This document shows positions 48,801 through 60,861 of a stretch of 64,000 bases of DNA, one piece after another. Under the pieces are notes generated by a model that was not told the origin of the DNA, did no database searches, and was given only the letters and a program-made list of their open reading frames with translations. This stretch comes from Musa acuminata AAA Group (Eukaryota; Streptophyta; Magnoliopsida; Zingiberales; Musaceae). The translations under genes and the position numbers were made by a program. The DNA lies in the NCBI RefSeq assembly GCF_036884655.1, contig NC_088348.1:28040001-28104000 (forward strand), written 5' to 3'. Each line of letters opens with the position of its first letter. The stretch's first letter is position 1.

Positions 48801-51800
48801 AAAGGACAATGCTTGCCTATAAAGCTTGATAAACAATTATTTTAGGGTTTTAGAAGGGTTCCCAGACTACGTTGATCCTTCACTGGTTGCAACTAACAAG
48901 GTGCAACCAGCAGAGTGGGTCCTAGAATGAGGAAAAGATCTTAAAGAGGAGGCAAGCTATATTAATTTTTTTCACTTTGTTTCTGATTATATTTCTTCTC
49001 TCTCATTCCCCCAGCCATAAATTTTAGTATTCTGTCACATCAAAGTTGATTTGATGCTTTTGCCATATATATCATGTTCAAATCTTATGATTGTTTTGAG
49101 ATAACAATCAACTGATTAAATATGAATTGCACTCCAAATGTCTCACAAAAATTTAACATATTTTAGATGATAAACTTGAACCCAATATAACTATAATATG
49201 GATTCAACTTGGACCCAACATAATAAGTTGATTTAATTTCAACCCAATCAGACTTAAAATGAACTTAATCTCAGGTCCGGATGTCACCAAAAACTAAATA
49301 AACAAAGAAGGAAAAGAAGGAAGAAATTGTATACTTTAATGGGAACATTAAACAGTGGATATTTTACAAAAGTCTATTCAAAGGCATCACTTGAAATATA
49401 GATATGAAACCATTAATTATTAAAAGTATTAAATGATGAAATATTATATAGATAAAAGATATATATTACATTATTGAGCAAGATATAGAAGTTAAGTTCC
49501 GGTCTGCATTCTGATATCTGTAGACTTTGATTGGAACTTAAATTTTCGAATGGGTCTGGTCTTGGATTGATACCTACCAAATGAGACCTTGTGTTCAGAT
49601 TGGATAAGGTTGTGTTTGATTTCAGGTCAGGTCCATATGTGGGTCTTAGTGCTATCACTACACAGGCATCTTGTGCCTCATCTCCTCACGACACAAGCAG
49701 CTTATGCATCATCTCCTCATTACACAGGCAGCTTGTGCCTTGTCTCCTCAAGTTTATGCATCTGCTGTTCTGCTATTCTTGTCTAGTATCCCTTGCTTCA
49801 AGAAAAAATGACCTAATATTATTTATCTAGGATGTATTATTGACTCAGAACTGTTATTTCTGTCACCTTGTTTTATATTGTGTTTGGTTTATGCTAACAG
49901 ATTGATGCATAAAGTTGCCTAAGATTTTCAAGCTTAATTGCTGTTCACTTACATTTGATTGATCTTCATGTTCAGAAAATTGCAGAACAGGATGGTGGAA
50001 GGTATGAGATGGCTGTCTATGCTTCACAGTCTAGTAACTTGAGACGTTTGCTGCCTATCTGTACTGACTGGGAGGTAGTATTCTGTCAGTGTGCAAGGTT
50101 TTCATGATTTGTCATTCGTATTGCATATTGTCAATATTTAATTGTTAGATATATATTTGCTCACTTATTACTTTCTGGTCATCGCTACATGTATCTCATT
50201 TCATAAGGGTGTTCACTAGAACTAGTAATTAAACAGACATTGGATCCATACTTAATTTCCTGTTGGTGGTTTAGTCAGCTTGTTGGGCAATGGCAAAATC
50301 CTGGCTTGATGTCCAAGTTGACTCTATATTAGCTCAGTTTCAACAAGCTAGACTGGAAGGCAAACAATTTGGCGAAGATATAAATGGGTCTTCCATGCAA
50401 GGATTATCTTCTACAGCAAGTTCAGAAAACTGGCCATGTCATGTGCTTGATCAGCAACCACGGGATCTTCCAGCACTTCTTCAAAAACTTCATTCAAGGT
50501 TTGAAATGTGACAATGCTCGTCATTGCATCCCGGCTTCTGCCTAATTTGTGTAAATTTGTTACTACTGCAGTGAAGTTGTACATGAAGCTGTCTCCAGAG
50601 CTTGTGAAGAACAGCATCGACAAATTGAGGTAAGGGATTCAGATTCATTTACATGATAAATCAACGAAAAAAAATTTGGCGTTTGCTTGTAAAATAATTA
50701 TAAAGGATATTTGAGTTTGTATTTGAGTCCCTGTACCAGAAATATGATGTAAAACAGCAAAGGATCCAGCTTTTATCTTGCTAACTTTCTGCAAGTATGG
50801 TTGGTCTTATGGTGCAAAAGAGGGTCCTTGTTACATTTTTCATTCTTATTTTACTGTTGTTTGGAAAAAAACATGTTCAATTATGCATACTTATGGTACT
50901 TTTACAAGGATCTACTGTGATCTCCATGTATAATTATGCATATCTAGTAATGCATACTTAATTTGATACCTTGATTTCAATTATCCATCCTTTTTGTAAC
51001 TCATAATTTCCTAGTATCAGATGCTCTTGCCTTCTTAGCACTAATGAAAGCAGCTGATTACATCATCTGTTGCAAGGTGGTAATTGTACCTTATCCTTCT
51101 GAATCGGTATACTAGTGTACCAATTGCATCAGTCTATTCCAGGATGTTAAACGATTTTTAGTTTCTTTTACTGGTGTTCTTTAGTGTTTTTGGTACCAGT
51201 ATCTTGAACCCCAATATAAAGGTAGTAGTAAGAAAAAGTACACATAGATAAGAGGTTCTTGGAGGAAAGGAAGACAGTGACATCTTGCTTATTAACAGTA
51301 TTATGGTAATGGTTCTCTGACCCTCTGGTGTTATTGCACTAGAGAAAGCCAAATGGCTGGAGGGAGTTGGTGTTAGCACTTAGCACTTAGCACTTAGCAG
51401 AACACATTGTCGGAAAATAAATAAAACTCATTGTTGTTGTTGTGTTATTTTTTCAGTTTATGCTCTGTCTCTCTAAAACATATGTCTGTAGATGAATCTC
51501 ATGCTGGGAGATATGGCACATCTTCTAGAGCTACTTTGGGCATGGATATCACCTTCAGAAGATAATCAGAATATCCTGAGGTATCGACATTTATAATTTT
51601 GATGCTTCCATATATATTTTTTTTTACTATTTTAGAGACTTCAATTGTGCTTTCTGGTAGAATTCTATTCTTAATTGGATATTGTCCACTTAGGCCTCAT
51701 GGTGATCCTGAAATGTTACGCTTTGGAGCACATGTAGTTCTTGTTCTTCGGAATTTGCTTGATGATGACATGAAGGATGCTTTCAAGGAGAAGCTTACGA

Positions 51801-54800
51801 CTGTTGGTGATCTCATACTTCACATGTAAGCCATGTTTATACTTCTTTGTATGATAGTGCAGTTTTTAAGTGTCCTGCTAGAATATGGCTATCTTTGGGG
51901 ATTTCATCAGCTGAGGAGACAAATAATTAAGTCTCCCATAATGAATTCAGTAGTTAGGCATATTTTTGAGAGGCTTGGTCAGGTCAAGTCATAAGCTACT
52001 TTGGCACTGGGGTGTAACTTTATATTCAAAAGTTTAATATCATTTTCATCTCTACTTACCAACCTAATTTCACCTAGGTTAAGACAACCTAAGTCTACCT
52101 AATTTAAATGGGTAGGTCAGCTACATGTCAAATTAAGATATACAACTCTCGTTTAATAGTTATCATTATTATTATAGGAATCATTACTATTAGCCTCTGC
52201 TTTGGTCTGTGATAGAGAAGTGGGCTTGGTGGGCAGGGAGAGCCACGTGTTTGTGGAATCTGACATTGTTATGGAGATGAGTTGACGGTTGTTTTATGCC
52301 TTGCCTTTTTCTCAATTTATTTCTTCTGTTCAAACATTACATAATGCCTTTTTCTCAATTTATTTCTTCTGTTCAAACATTACATAACGCTCATACATGA
52401 TTACAGGACTTGAACCCTTGACCTCTTAATTGCACACATTATGCCTTAACCATCAGAATATCTTCTTGGAGATGATGATATTTTCTTCACAGATATCAGA
52501 AATGGAGAGTAGTACTACCACAGCTGTAATAGTATTCTCTTTTGCTATTGTGTGTGGAGTTAAAATGCATTAGAAATGTTTTTGCTTGATATCTTGGCAC
52601 CCGGGACCGGCTGATCATTGTATGATGCTGTTTCAATATTTAAAAGATCAACCCGTATGTGTGTCATAAGACATACAAAATAGAGAGAGAGTGAGATAGT
52701 TCATTGAGGTTCACTTAATCACTGTATGACTCACTGCTTGATTTATTTAAAATCTAGGCCTATCTTCTTGTGTAAAGATATCTGAGATAGCTAGAAGGTG
52801 GAGTAGTATGGCATCAACAGCAACAGCTTCAAAAGCTAGGCCTTATCACTTCAAAGTAGCTTACTCAAGTCAAAACTGATCACTGTACAAGATCCTGCCT
52901 GATCACTTTAAAAGGTCTGCTTGATTGCCGGAGCAACAACTATAAAACGAGGCCTGATAATTAAGCATCTTGATAATGAGGCACCCAGGTCCAGGAGCAT
53001 GATCTTTATGTTGTTACATTACCAGGTAGTATGCCTACTAGCATGGTGAATGGAATTGTCTGGTCCAGATTCGGTTGATCATTGTGTTAAAATTGGTCAA
53101 TTTTGACTAATATGGTTGAAGTTGAAAGTAAAATTGTTGGTTCAAGGATTGTATGACTGCAGTATGAGGATGATGACTTCAGTTTATGGTTGAGGGTTAC
53201 TTAGGCAAGGCTTGAACAAGCGTGTAACTTGTATGGTTACCATGTGCGCTTTAGATTAAAAGAAAATTTAGGAAGACAATTATAGGGTTGTTCATATTTT
53301 ATGGATTACAACGTTTGGACCATTATATAGCATGTGCAAAACAAAGTTGAGATTACTAAGAAAAGAATGATGAGAAAAATGCATGAGGTTACTACACAAA
53401 AAAGAATTAAAAACATTTACATTTGTGATTATGAGCAATTAGTTGTTACAACTTACAATAGTGTACAAAATGAGGATATATCATTTAAGATGATACGGAC
53501 ATCGACATTTCCTATTTTTGTTGACCTCAGTGCATAGTTTTTTTATCAATGGACTATACATGGACAATATAGTAAACACAAATGGTTTACAGTCCTAAAA
53601 CTCTTGCAATCATCAATTTGTGACAGGTATGCAATGTATTTATTTTCTAAGCAACATGAGGAGTTGGTTGGAGTATATGCCTCTCAGCTTGCCCGTCACC
53701 TTTGTGTTGATCTCTTTGTCGAAATGATGGAGCTCAGACTAAACAGCAGGTAATGTTTATCTTTCATTACCTAATAGTTCAATATTTGTGATCAATATTG
53801 TCACTATTGAAGTTAGCTAAAGATTATGCTTTGATGTGTAGAGTTTGTGGATAGATCTCATGATCCTTTCTGTAATATAACACATTCATTTGTTGGATAA
53901 TAATGCCAGTGTTGCCGCATGTTACCGAACCTGAAATTTCTTGGTTGTATATATGTTGTTTATGTCCATATGTGATGCCTTCTAATTTGCTATGTTACAT
54001 ATATTTGATATGGGTTATCAGTGTAAAGAATGTTCTTTTTTTTTCCCAGATAATGAGGATGATGCTCTATTAGGGTCAAAGGTGAGTGCTGATTCTTGAG
54101 TCCTTAAAGTTGGAAATGAATGTGTTGTCCATAAAAGAGGGCAGTCAAGTGCTCAAGGCTCTTGTGACTGCAGAGTTTAGGGAGATTATATATGTGACCT
54201 TGCATGCCTGCAGAGTCTTTCTGCTGTTCAAAGTTTGGGCGACAAGTTGACAACATTGCTTCACTAGGGCCTCAGCTTTTGTTGTCTGTTGAAAATGTGA
54301 AAATTGTTTTAAACTCCTACAAAACATTCTAATAACATGTCTGGACAGACTTGAAGAAAGAGGATAATGCATTGGTTTATATAAAACACATTTACATTGC
54401 TGTACTCGAGGATTAAATTTTTTGGCGGCCTATGAAGCCATGCCAGTGATATACTCATGGTTTGCCTTACCGGTCTGTATTGGTGATTGACCAGTTATCG
54501 CTACGGTACATACTGAGCTGTACCAAGTCATACCGAGCATACCATCACATGGTACATGGTGGCATATCAATGTACTGCCTGTATCAGTCTCCTATCGGAT
54601 TGGTACGTACTTTCCGTACTGAGTAGTACATCATACTGACAAACCTTGGATATAACTACCTTTTTTGTCTATATTACAGCGATATATGTATGTTGGGTTG
54701 TGCCATCTCTGTGACCCTTACATATTTCCTAAGTCCATCATTGAGGATCTGAATCTACCATTCAATATATTGAATATGTGCTTATCTAGTATGGACCTCA

Positions 54801-57800
54801 AGAAGTTTTGCATTATTCTTAAGGTCATTTGTTATCTTTTCTTGTCCTTTGTTTTCTAAGATACAGTTGCTGACAATTTTTCTGCTTTCGTGATGGTAGT
54901 ATGCATGTTAAATACAAGCTCTTCCTTTTGGGTATGGAGTATCTACCTTTCTCTTCAGAAGATGACTCTAAGGCATGTTTTGAAGACATCCTAGAAAGGT
55001 TAGTCTACCAAAAACACATGTGTACAAAGAAGTTATTTTCTGTTAGAGAAACAAGCATAGCAACAAAATTTTTCATGCACAAATAACCTAGCAGGGTGCT
55101 CTTGAGATCACGGGAAACGAAACCTAGCAAGCCTGTTGGAAAATTGTCTGATGTTGCGGAAGAGCATCGTTTGCAATCTCTTCAGAAAGCTATGGTTATT
55201 CAGTGGCTCTGTTTCACACCACCTTCTACTATAAGGGATGTTGAGGTTATCAGTGCAAAGCTTCTTATGAGGGCATTGATGCATAGGTAATTTATTTATG
55301 ATAATTAACTGCTCGCTTATGTTTTATTTTGTGCAATATAACGGATGACATGCTTCTTGAAATAACATGTCTGATTTTGACTTTGATTTCTTCTGCTTCA
55401 GCAACACACTATTCAGGGAGTTTGCTCTGATATCTATGTGGAGAGTTCCTAAAATGCCAATTGGAGCTCATATGTTGCTCAGTTTCTTGGCGGAACCATT
55501 AAAACAGCCTAATTTTGATGAAGACGACGCCAGTGAGGATCTGCATGAGTTTGAAGACTGGGTATGCTTGTTTTTCTCTTTTCTTCTTCAAATTACCTTG
55601 ACAGTGTTTAGTGCAACAATGGGATGCCAATAAGATTCAATTTTACTTCATTTGCTTTTGTTGTTTCATGATGATCAGCGTGAGTATTACGCATGCGATG
55701 CAACATATCGGAATTGGCTCAAGTTTGAGCTTGAGAATGCAGCTATTGCACCTGCTGAACTATCTTCAGAAGAAAAGGATAGAGCTGCTGCCACAGCTTT
55801 AGAAACACTAGATTCTTCTCTGTCACTATTGCTGAGTAAGTTCAATTTTAAAGTTGAGTATGCTGGCTGGCTATTTGTACGTTTGTTTCTCTTCATGAAA
55901 TGGATAGCTGCCTTTCGTCTTTACCTTAGTGTAAACCTGTTGTCGTCATTATTTCCAGTTCTATTTTCTGTAATCTAATTGAAAGTTTTGAAGTACTTTG
56001 TACAAGTCCACAAACTGGAAACTTTCCTATGGAAAAAAAAAGAAAACTTGTGGAATACAGATCCTATTTAGTTCTGATTTTTTTCTTCAGGCCTACCTTG
56101 CATATCTTTAATGTGGCTAATAAGGACACTAAGATGATAAGATCTTCTCTGGGTAGAAATGATTCTGCCCGGGTAGGCTGTTGTTTGGTGAGCTAGTCTT
56201 TGTTTCTAATGCAAGGATCAGGGTGGGGTAAGAGTAATCAACTTAATATTGTCCACTTCAGCAAATGATGGTGGCTTTTGGAATTTTTCTTATGTTCAAT
56301 CTGGCTAGACCTTTTGAGTTATGAATATTCTTAAAAGGATTCTTTGTGTAATTCAAGAAAGATGGAACAAGTTTGCCACAGTTTGCGGAGGAATTCTAAC
56401 ATTTAAGCAGGGATTGAGCGTATAATTATTATTCCAGATGAAATTATCATATTCCAAATGTTTAAAAATGATGACCGAACTATATAGTTATCATATTCTT
56501 GCACAAATATAGGCAAATTAACCACATGAACAAGCTGGTTATTTACCCAAGCCAGCTTGACATTATCAGGGGTCTTTTTAATCTCAATCTCAAACTGCTG
56601 CCAGAGCTTTGGTCTTTTATTATACTAACAAGTTTGAGTGACCCAACAAGATTGATTTGTATGCATGTCTTTGACTACCAACTTTGTAGCATGGGCAACT
56701 AACATAGGGTGACAACTCATTTAAGAGATCTTTCAGATTAAATTTTAATTGTGACCAACTGCAAGTCAATAATGAGGTTATAATAATGAGTTGATTACAG
56801 AATTTTGACTAGGATACCAGGACTTTGGGTAGTATCACGCAAGGGCCTATGCTGGTTCACTATGAGTTATTAAGGGTTACCATAATGTCACTCTGTTCTC
56901 TATTATGGCTTCTGTTAACCCTAGAGAAGCTATGAGTTATTATCTCCTTCCTTTTCTTCTCCTTCTATCATCTCTGCTTCGTGCGATGACTCAAGTGGCA
57001 TGACAAATGTGATGGTGATAGCAAAGAAAATGACCACCAGTAGCTCTGCATCACTGTCAGTTCTTTTTCACTCCCATCTTATGGTTATGGCTTATGACAG
57101 TCCCAGCTCCTTTCACCCTACTTCGTGGTTGACAGATCAACTCGAATTTGGTAACATGAACCAGTTCCATCATGTCCAGCTGATTTCAACTAATTCTTAC
57201 TGACAGAAAGGTGAAAAATATGCTGAAATCTGATTGACCTTGCCAATACTGGTACAGATTGGTCTTCATATTGAAATATGCTGAGAAAGGTGAACCGTGG
57301 TAGTCTCCCCTTCTCCAAACTACCTAGAGACTTCTTCACTTGCTTCCCTTCAGTGTCGACTTTTCAGACATTCGTGGAGAAGGTAGCCATGAGCCTCAGT
57401 GAAAACATCAAAGGGCATCATGATATCTGAGAACCTGAATGTTAAGCTTTTAGTCAAGTTCATAAAAGCTCAGTCTTCTAAAACCTGTTAATTTACAGCC
57501 TGGTTCTATTTAAACTGATACCTGCTTTCCTTGGATCATTTTCTTGATGGCAGAAGTTGCTACCAAAATGGTAAGAACTTCTATAACTTGATTTTAATGT
57601 TCATATGTCAGTGGCTTAAAGAAGAGAAATTTGTAACTTGCTAAGTTTAAGAATTAGATCCAAACAGAAAATGGACATGTTTGGTCCTAAGATGATTCTG
57701 TGATATGAGGAGCTGTTACAGCAGAAATGGTAGTAGATCTGCAGTCAAATGAGAATGAAGAAGGAAGTAAGAATGCGAAGTACAGGAAGAAAACTTCACA

Positions 57801-59796
57801 TGCTTTGCAGTCTCATAATGTTCTATTGGAAAGTTAAGAGTAGGGAAACATTCTATTGGAGGTCAAACTCATACTAGAAAAATAATTGGCATCTGTTCCA
57901 AGTAGTTCTTATGTGGTATTGAACTTTCTCAAACATTAATGACATTATTATATGTCTGGCATCAACTGGCCTTTTTTGCCAAATTATTTTCACTAATGTA
58001 TCAATTTCTATTTATTAAGCTAATTATTTCATGCTGTTCTCTAACCTATTCATATATGTGATGCAAATCTGACTTGAACTTTTGCTTTACTCCTGATTTA
58101 GGAGAAGGAAACCCATGGCTGAATGTTGCTCATGATAGAACATATGATCCAACAGAGGATATGTATATTGAATTGCATGCAACTGCAATGCTCTGTCTGC
58201 CTTCTGGTGAGTGCATGCTCCCAGATGCGACCTCTTGTACTACATTGACCAGTGCACTTTACTCCTCCGTCAGTGAAGATGACGTGTTAAAACGCCAATT
58301 GAGGGTATGTTTACATTTCTATTTTCTCGTTCCTTGGGGCATTTGCCTTTACAAGAATGCACTTCCTTCTGACAGCTTTTGCAATGCCACTTGAGATTTT
58401 TTATAATAATTCAACTCCCTATTGATTTTTTTGGTGGAGTCAGTTTGTTTGCTGATTACTATTTTATTTCCTCGAAGAATATTCAGGTGTTTGCCAGTTT
58501 TAGATGTAACTTGTAAGGATTTAATGCCATCTTAATGGAGAATTTAATGTTACTAGGATTCTTTTTATGATACATTTTCTGACAAGAAGCCAAAAGATAC
58601 TCAACCTTGAGTTGAGCTTAGCAGTTCCTACCAGATTAATACAACTTTTGTACATATTCTGCTCAATTCTTCAGTAATAAGGAAATCTATTTATGTTTAA
58701 TGGCATATTTCCTAATGCTTGGATTTCTAGGTCTCGAATTTGGTTCAATTATTGATCTTTGCATGATCATTAACTTGCTGCTTCTTTTCTTGCACAAATG
58801 CTATGGGCTGCATGACCTTTTACATGAGCTATTAGGAAATAAATTTTTTTCGTGGTTGCTCAGTTTTGTGACATTCGAGTCTTCAGGTCAATGTTGCGGT
58901 TTCCTCAAGTGACAACTATCGCATTGAAGTAGCACTTCACTGCTTGGCAGTGAATGGTGATGGGCTTGGACTTCATGAAGCTAATGATGGAGGTCTTCTT
59001 GCTACTGTCATAGCTGCAGGTTTTAAAGGTATTGGATTACAAGCTTTTTAAGTAGTTCTTATTTCGTGTGAGATTGATGTTGATCCTTTATAAAAGGTGA
59101 GCTTAATCGGATTACAAGCTTTTAAAGTAGTTCTTATTTCATGTGAGATTGATGTTAATCCTTTATAACAGGTGAGCTTAATCGGTTTCAACCTGGAGTT
59201 ACAATGGAAATATCCCGGCTTGATGCTTGGTACTCATCCGAGGATGGTTCCTTCAGAAGCCCTGCTAATTACATAGTGAAGGGGCTTTGCCGAAGATGTT
59301 GCCTGCCAGAGCTCATTCTCCGATGTATGCAGGTTAGTTTAGAATATTCACCTGGTCCCTCTCTTTTTGTTTTTGCATAGCCTTCTTGTTACTGAAAGAG
59401 ATTCCTTGAGTGGGTGGCTTATTTTGGTACCATCTTTCTTGTTCCATAGGTGTCAGTTTCTCTTGCTGAAACACGTGATTTAAAAGATCACCATAATGAA
59501 TTAATTGAATTAGTTGCCTCCTCCGAGTATGGGATTCTGCATTTGTTTAGTCAACACCAATTACAGGTATTCTTTCAACATTTTTCACTGATGTGCAAAT
59601 ACCATTGCTGTGGCTGCACCCCTTTAAATTGTTTAAAGTCTTCTCCAACTGTGTTTGTCGTCTTCATTATGGATAACAAAAATAAAAAAAAATAACTAGA
59701 TTGAAATGAATGTTTTTTCAGGAATTTTTATTGTTTGAAAGGGAATTTTCACTATACGGAATGGAGGTTGAAGAAGAGTCTGTCGTTGACACCTGA
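33625..59796 (+). CDS. NUP107: Nucleoporin NUP107 (Y-complex), 24 exons
   Basis: Nup84/Nup107 scaffold subunit of the outer-ring (Y) complex of the nuclear pore. Exons: 33625-33698, 34611-34957, 35683-35752, 37430-37545, 43352-43383, 43486-43611, 44994-45152, 46909-47001, 47085-47252, 49976-50074, 50275-50498, 50572-50629, 51492-51580, 51694-51825, 53627-53749, 54900-54998, 55095-55286, 55402-55561, 55679-55835, 58102-58304, 58887-59028, 59172-59332, 59450-59566, 59722-59796; 1,071 residues. Diagnostic stretches: [79 protein letters not shown]. It is mostly alpha-helical, with no FG repeats or membrane segment. All introns are GT-AG except intron 4, whose donor reads GA. Intron 4 holds a LINE, and introns 7 and 15 hold MITEs. 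The 2.3-kb intron 19 holds nothing recognisable. Confidence 0.95.
37852..41940 (-). pseudogene. Degenerate L1-type LINE (RT + RNase H), antisense in NUP107 intron 4
   Basis: Read on the minus strand: the end of an endonuclease domain ([18 protein letters not shown], about 41800-41870), the linker [16 protein letters not shown] (41540-41590), the reverse transcriptase start KSPGPDGYT (about 41219-41245), then [18 protein letters not shown] and [15 protein letters not shown] (40160-40300), the catalytic FADD (39867-39878), and [15 protein letters not shown] sequence. A zinc-finger-like tail and a C-terminal RNase H follow ([18 protein letters not shown] near 38270-38330; [17 protein letters not shown] near 37970-38025). 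A T-rich run at 37852-37866 would be the poly(A) end. Frameshifts and stops break the frame, the 5' part is missing, and about 650 bp of foreign sequence separates KSPGPDGYT from the rest of the RT. It is non-functional. Confidence 0.88.
40565..41215. mobile_element. Unidentified insertion inside the LINE reverse transcriptase
   Basis: On the minus strand the RT reading KSPGPDGYT should run almost directly into [11 protein letters not shown], but the two are about 650 bp apart (boundaries good to roughly 10-15 bp). The intervening DNA has no recognisable domain. Words gttacgaat and gtaacgaat sit near the two ends. It could be a solo LTR or a MITE; I cannot decide. Confidence 0.5.
44114..44200. 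repeat. Compound (TA)n(CA)n(CATA)n microsatellite in NUP107 intron 6
   Basis: A run of at repeats passes into ca repeats and then cata repeats. It is a simple-sequence tract. Confidence 0.93.
45632..46024. mobile_element. GGTACCG-rich MITE in NUP107 intron 7, expanded by an (AT)n run
   Basis: It begins aaggtttgcaataccg and its end in reverse complement reads aaggtaggcaataccg, a 16-bp inverted repeat with two mismatches. Its body includes ccgtaccgtaccgg and ggaccggtatgtaccg. An 80-bp (AT)n tract (45732-45815) lies in the middle. Flanking words tgtttggac (left) and gtattggac (right) may be a decayed 9-bp target duplication. It is the same family as 18499 and 54459. Confidence 0.68.
45732..45815. 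repeat. (AT)n microsatellite inside the MITE
   Basis: More than 80 bp of nearly pure at repeat. It can form a long self-complementary hairpin and is prone to length change. Confidence 0.95.
49661..49753. repeat. 31-bp minisatellite, three units, NUP107 intron 9
   Basis: Units start with cacaggca/cacaagca at 49661, 49692 and 49723 and share the core 'gcttgtgcctcatctcctca' with a few substitutions. Confidence 0.85.
52303..52388. repeat. 43-bp direct tandem duplication, NUP107 intron 14
   Basis: gcctttttctcaatttattt and the following 23 bases occur twice head to tail with a single mismatch at the last bases. It is a recent local duplication. Confidence 0.9.
54459..54645. mobile_element. MITE (same family) in NUP107 intron 15
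   Basis: About 187 bp, beginning ggtttgccttaccggtctg; its end in reverse complement reads ggtttgtcagtatgatg. The body has repeated ggtacat/gtaccg-type words. The flanks gatatact and gatataact resemble a worn target duplication of about 9 bp. Confidence 0.6.
59036..59185. repeat. 75-bp tandem duplication across the intron 21 acceptor of NUP107
   Basis: Two head-to-tail copies (59036-59110, 59111-59185) each contain the pyrimidine tract, an AG and the first 14 bases of exon 22 (gtgagcttaatcgg). The first AG is aaag (exon would begin 59097), the second acag (exon begins 59172). Only the second leads into the conserved [10 protein letters not shown] reading; the first meets a TAA after nine codons. 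Confidence 0.9.
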
Positions 59797-60277
59797 TAGG
59801 TAGCCCCATGGTCCTCGTACGTAATGCTCGATTTCCTTAGGCACATTAGTATCTTGTTGCTTTTGTATGTCATCTATTACATTTAATTGGTTTCTTGTCT
59901 GTACATGGGAATCATGGGAATTTCCCGAATGATAAATTAGATACTTTGATTATGCCACATGTGAGCTGGTAAATTTGAGCCTGGAGAATATCTACTAATA
60001 TTCTTTGCTGGAAATGGATAATCATTACTCGTGCATGGCACTGGAAGCTTTTTCTGGACAATGTGCTGTATGTTGTGATTGTTAGAAATTGTGCATATTC
60101 ATCTTGAGCTAGCTATTACTTGCATTTCGATTTTGTCAGTGGCAAGTAATCAATTATAAAATATGTCCATTCCAACAAGTTAAAAGGGGTAAAGCCAGCA
60201 CAAAGATCACCCTAGTGTTACATCACATGGAGAGCACTTCTTGTCTGCCATGATTTGGATCCCAGATTCAGGCTTAA

Positions 60278-60280
<3 letters not shown>

Positions 60281-60354
<74 letters not shown>
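60281..60354. repeat. (AT)n microsatellite
   Basis: About 64 bp of uninterrupted at repeat plus a short broken tail. Confidence 0.95.
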
Positions 60355-60717
60355 GATTTAAAGTTTGTTGCTTCCCCCCGACGGGATATGAATAAAGAAG
60401 TGAAAGTTTTGGATTAAATGGGTCGTCAAAGTATGAAACAGTGGTATTCTTGTTTTTGGATTATTTCTGTTGATTTTGGGGTTTTTCTTGAGAAGGATTT
60501 TACTGGATCTAAGAGCTGCTTTCCCAAGTTTCTTCGGCTTTAGATTTGTTTTCCCGAGTAGAACGATGTGAGGAGCCAAAAAGAAAACAAAGATGGGTTT
60601 GAAGTGGGTTTTCGAGCGATCAGGAAGTTGCGTTGATTTCTTGGACAAGTACTTGTGTCATTTAAATCCCAGAGAATTCATATACTAAATACGCACAAAA
60701 AAGGATCACAATTTTCT

Positions 60718-60734
60718 CACGTGATTTCCACGTG
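60718..60734. promoter_or_regulatory. Twin G-boxes upstream of DEG2
   Basis: Two perfect CACGTG palindromes (60718-60723, 60729-60734) are spaced 11 bp start to start, about one helical turn, 128-144 bp before the DEG2 start codon. G-boxes bind bZIP (HY5, ABF) and bHLH (PIF) factors, so light or ABA control is plausible. Function is inferred from sequence alone. Confidence 0.6.
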
Positions 60735-60861
60735 CTCAGAATCTAGTACTAAATATCCACAGAGCAGCAAAGGATAAGGGAAGGACGCGACTCATCAAGC
60801 CTCCCTCCCTCCTCGCTTCGATTACTGGTCGCCTTTCTCCCTCTCCGTTCTCCTATTAGAA

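Larger units (their letters stand above)
59797..60861. other. Intergenic region NUP107 to DEG2
   Basis: This contains the NUP107 3' UTR, a 60-70-bp (AT)n tract (60281-60354) and the DEG2 promoter. No gene is seen; the 60-96-codon ORFs around 60358-60648 look random. Confidence 0.6.

Noticed and set aside
59097..59110. Use of the upstream duplicated acceptor as the real start of NUP107 exon 22
   Set aside because: It leads to a stop after nine codons; the downstream acceptor restores the conserved reading.
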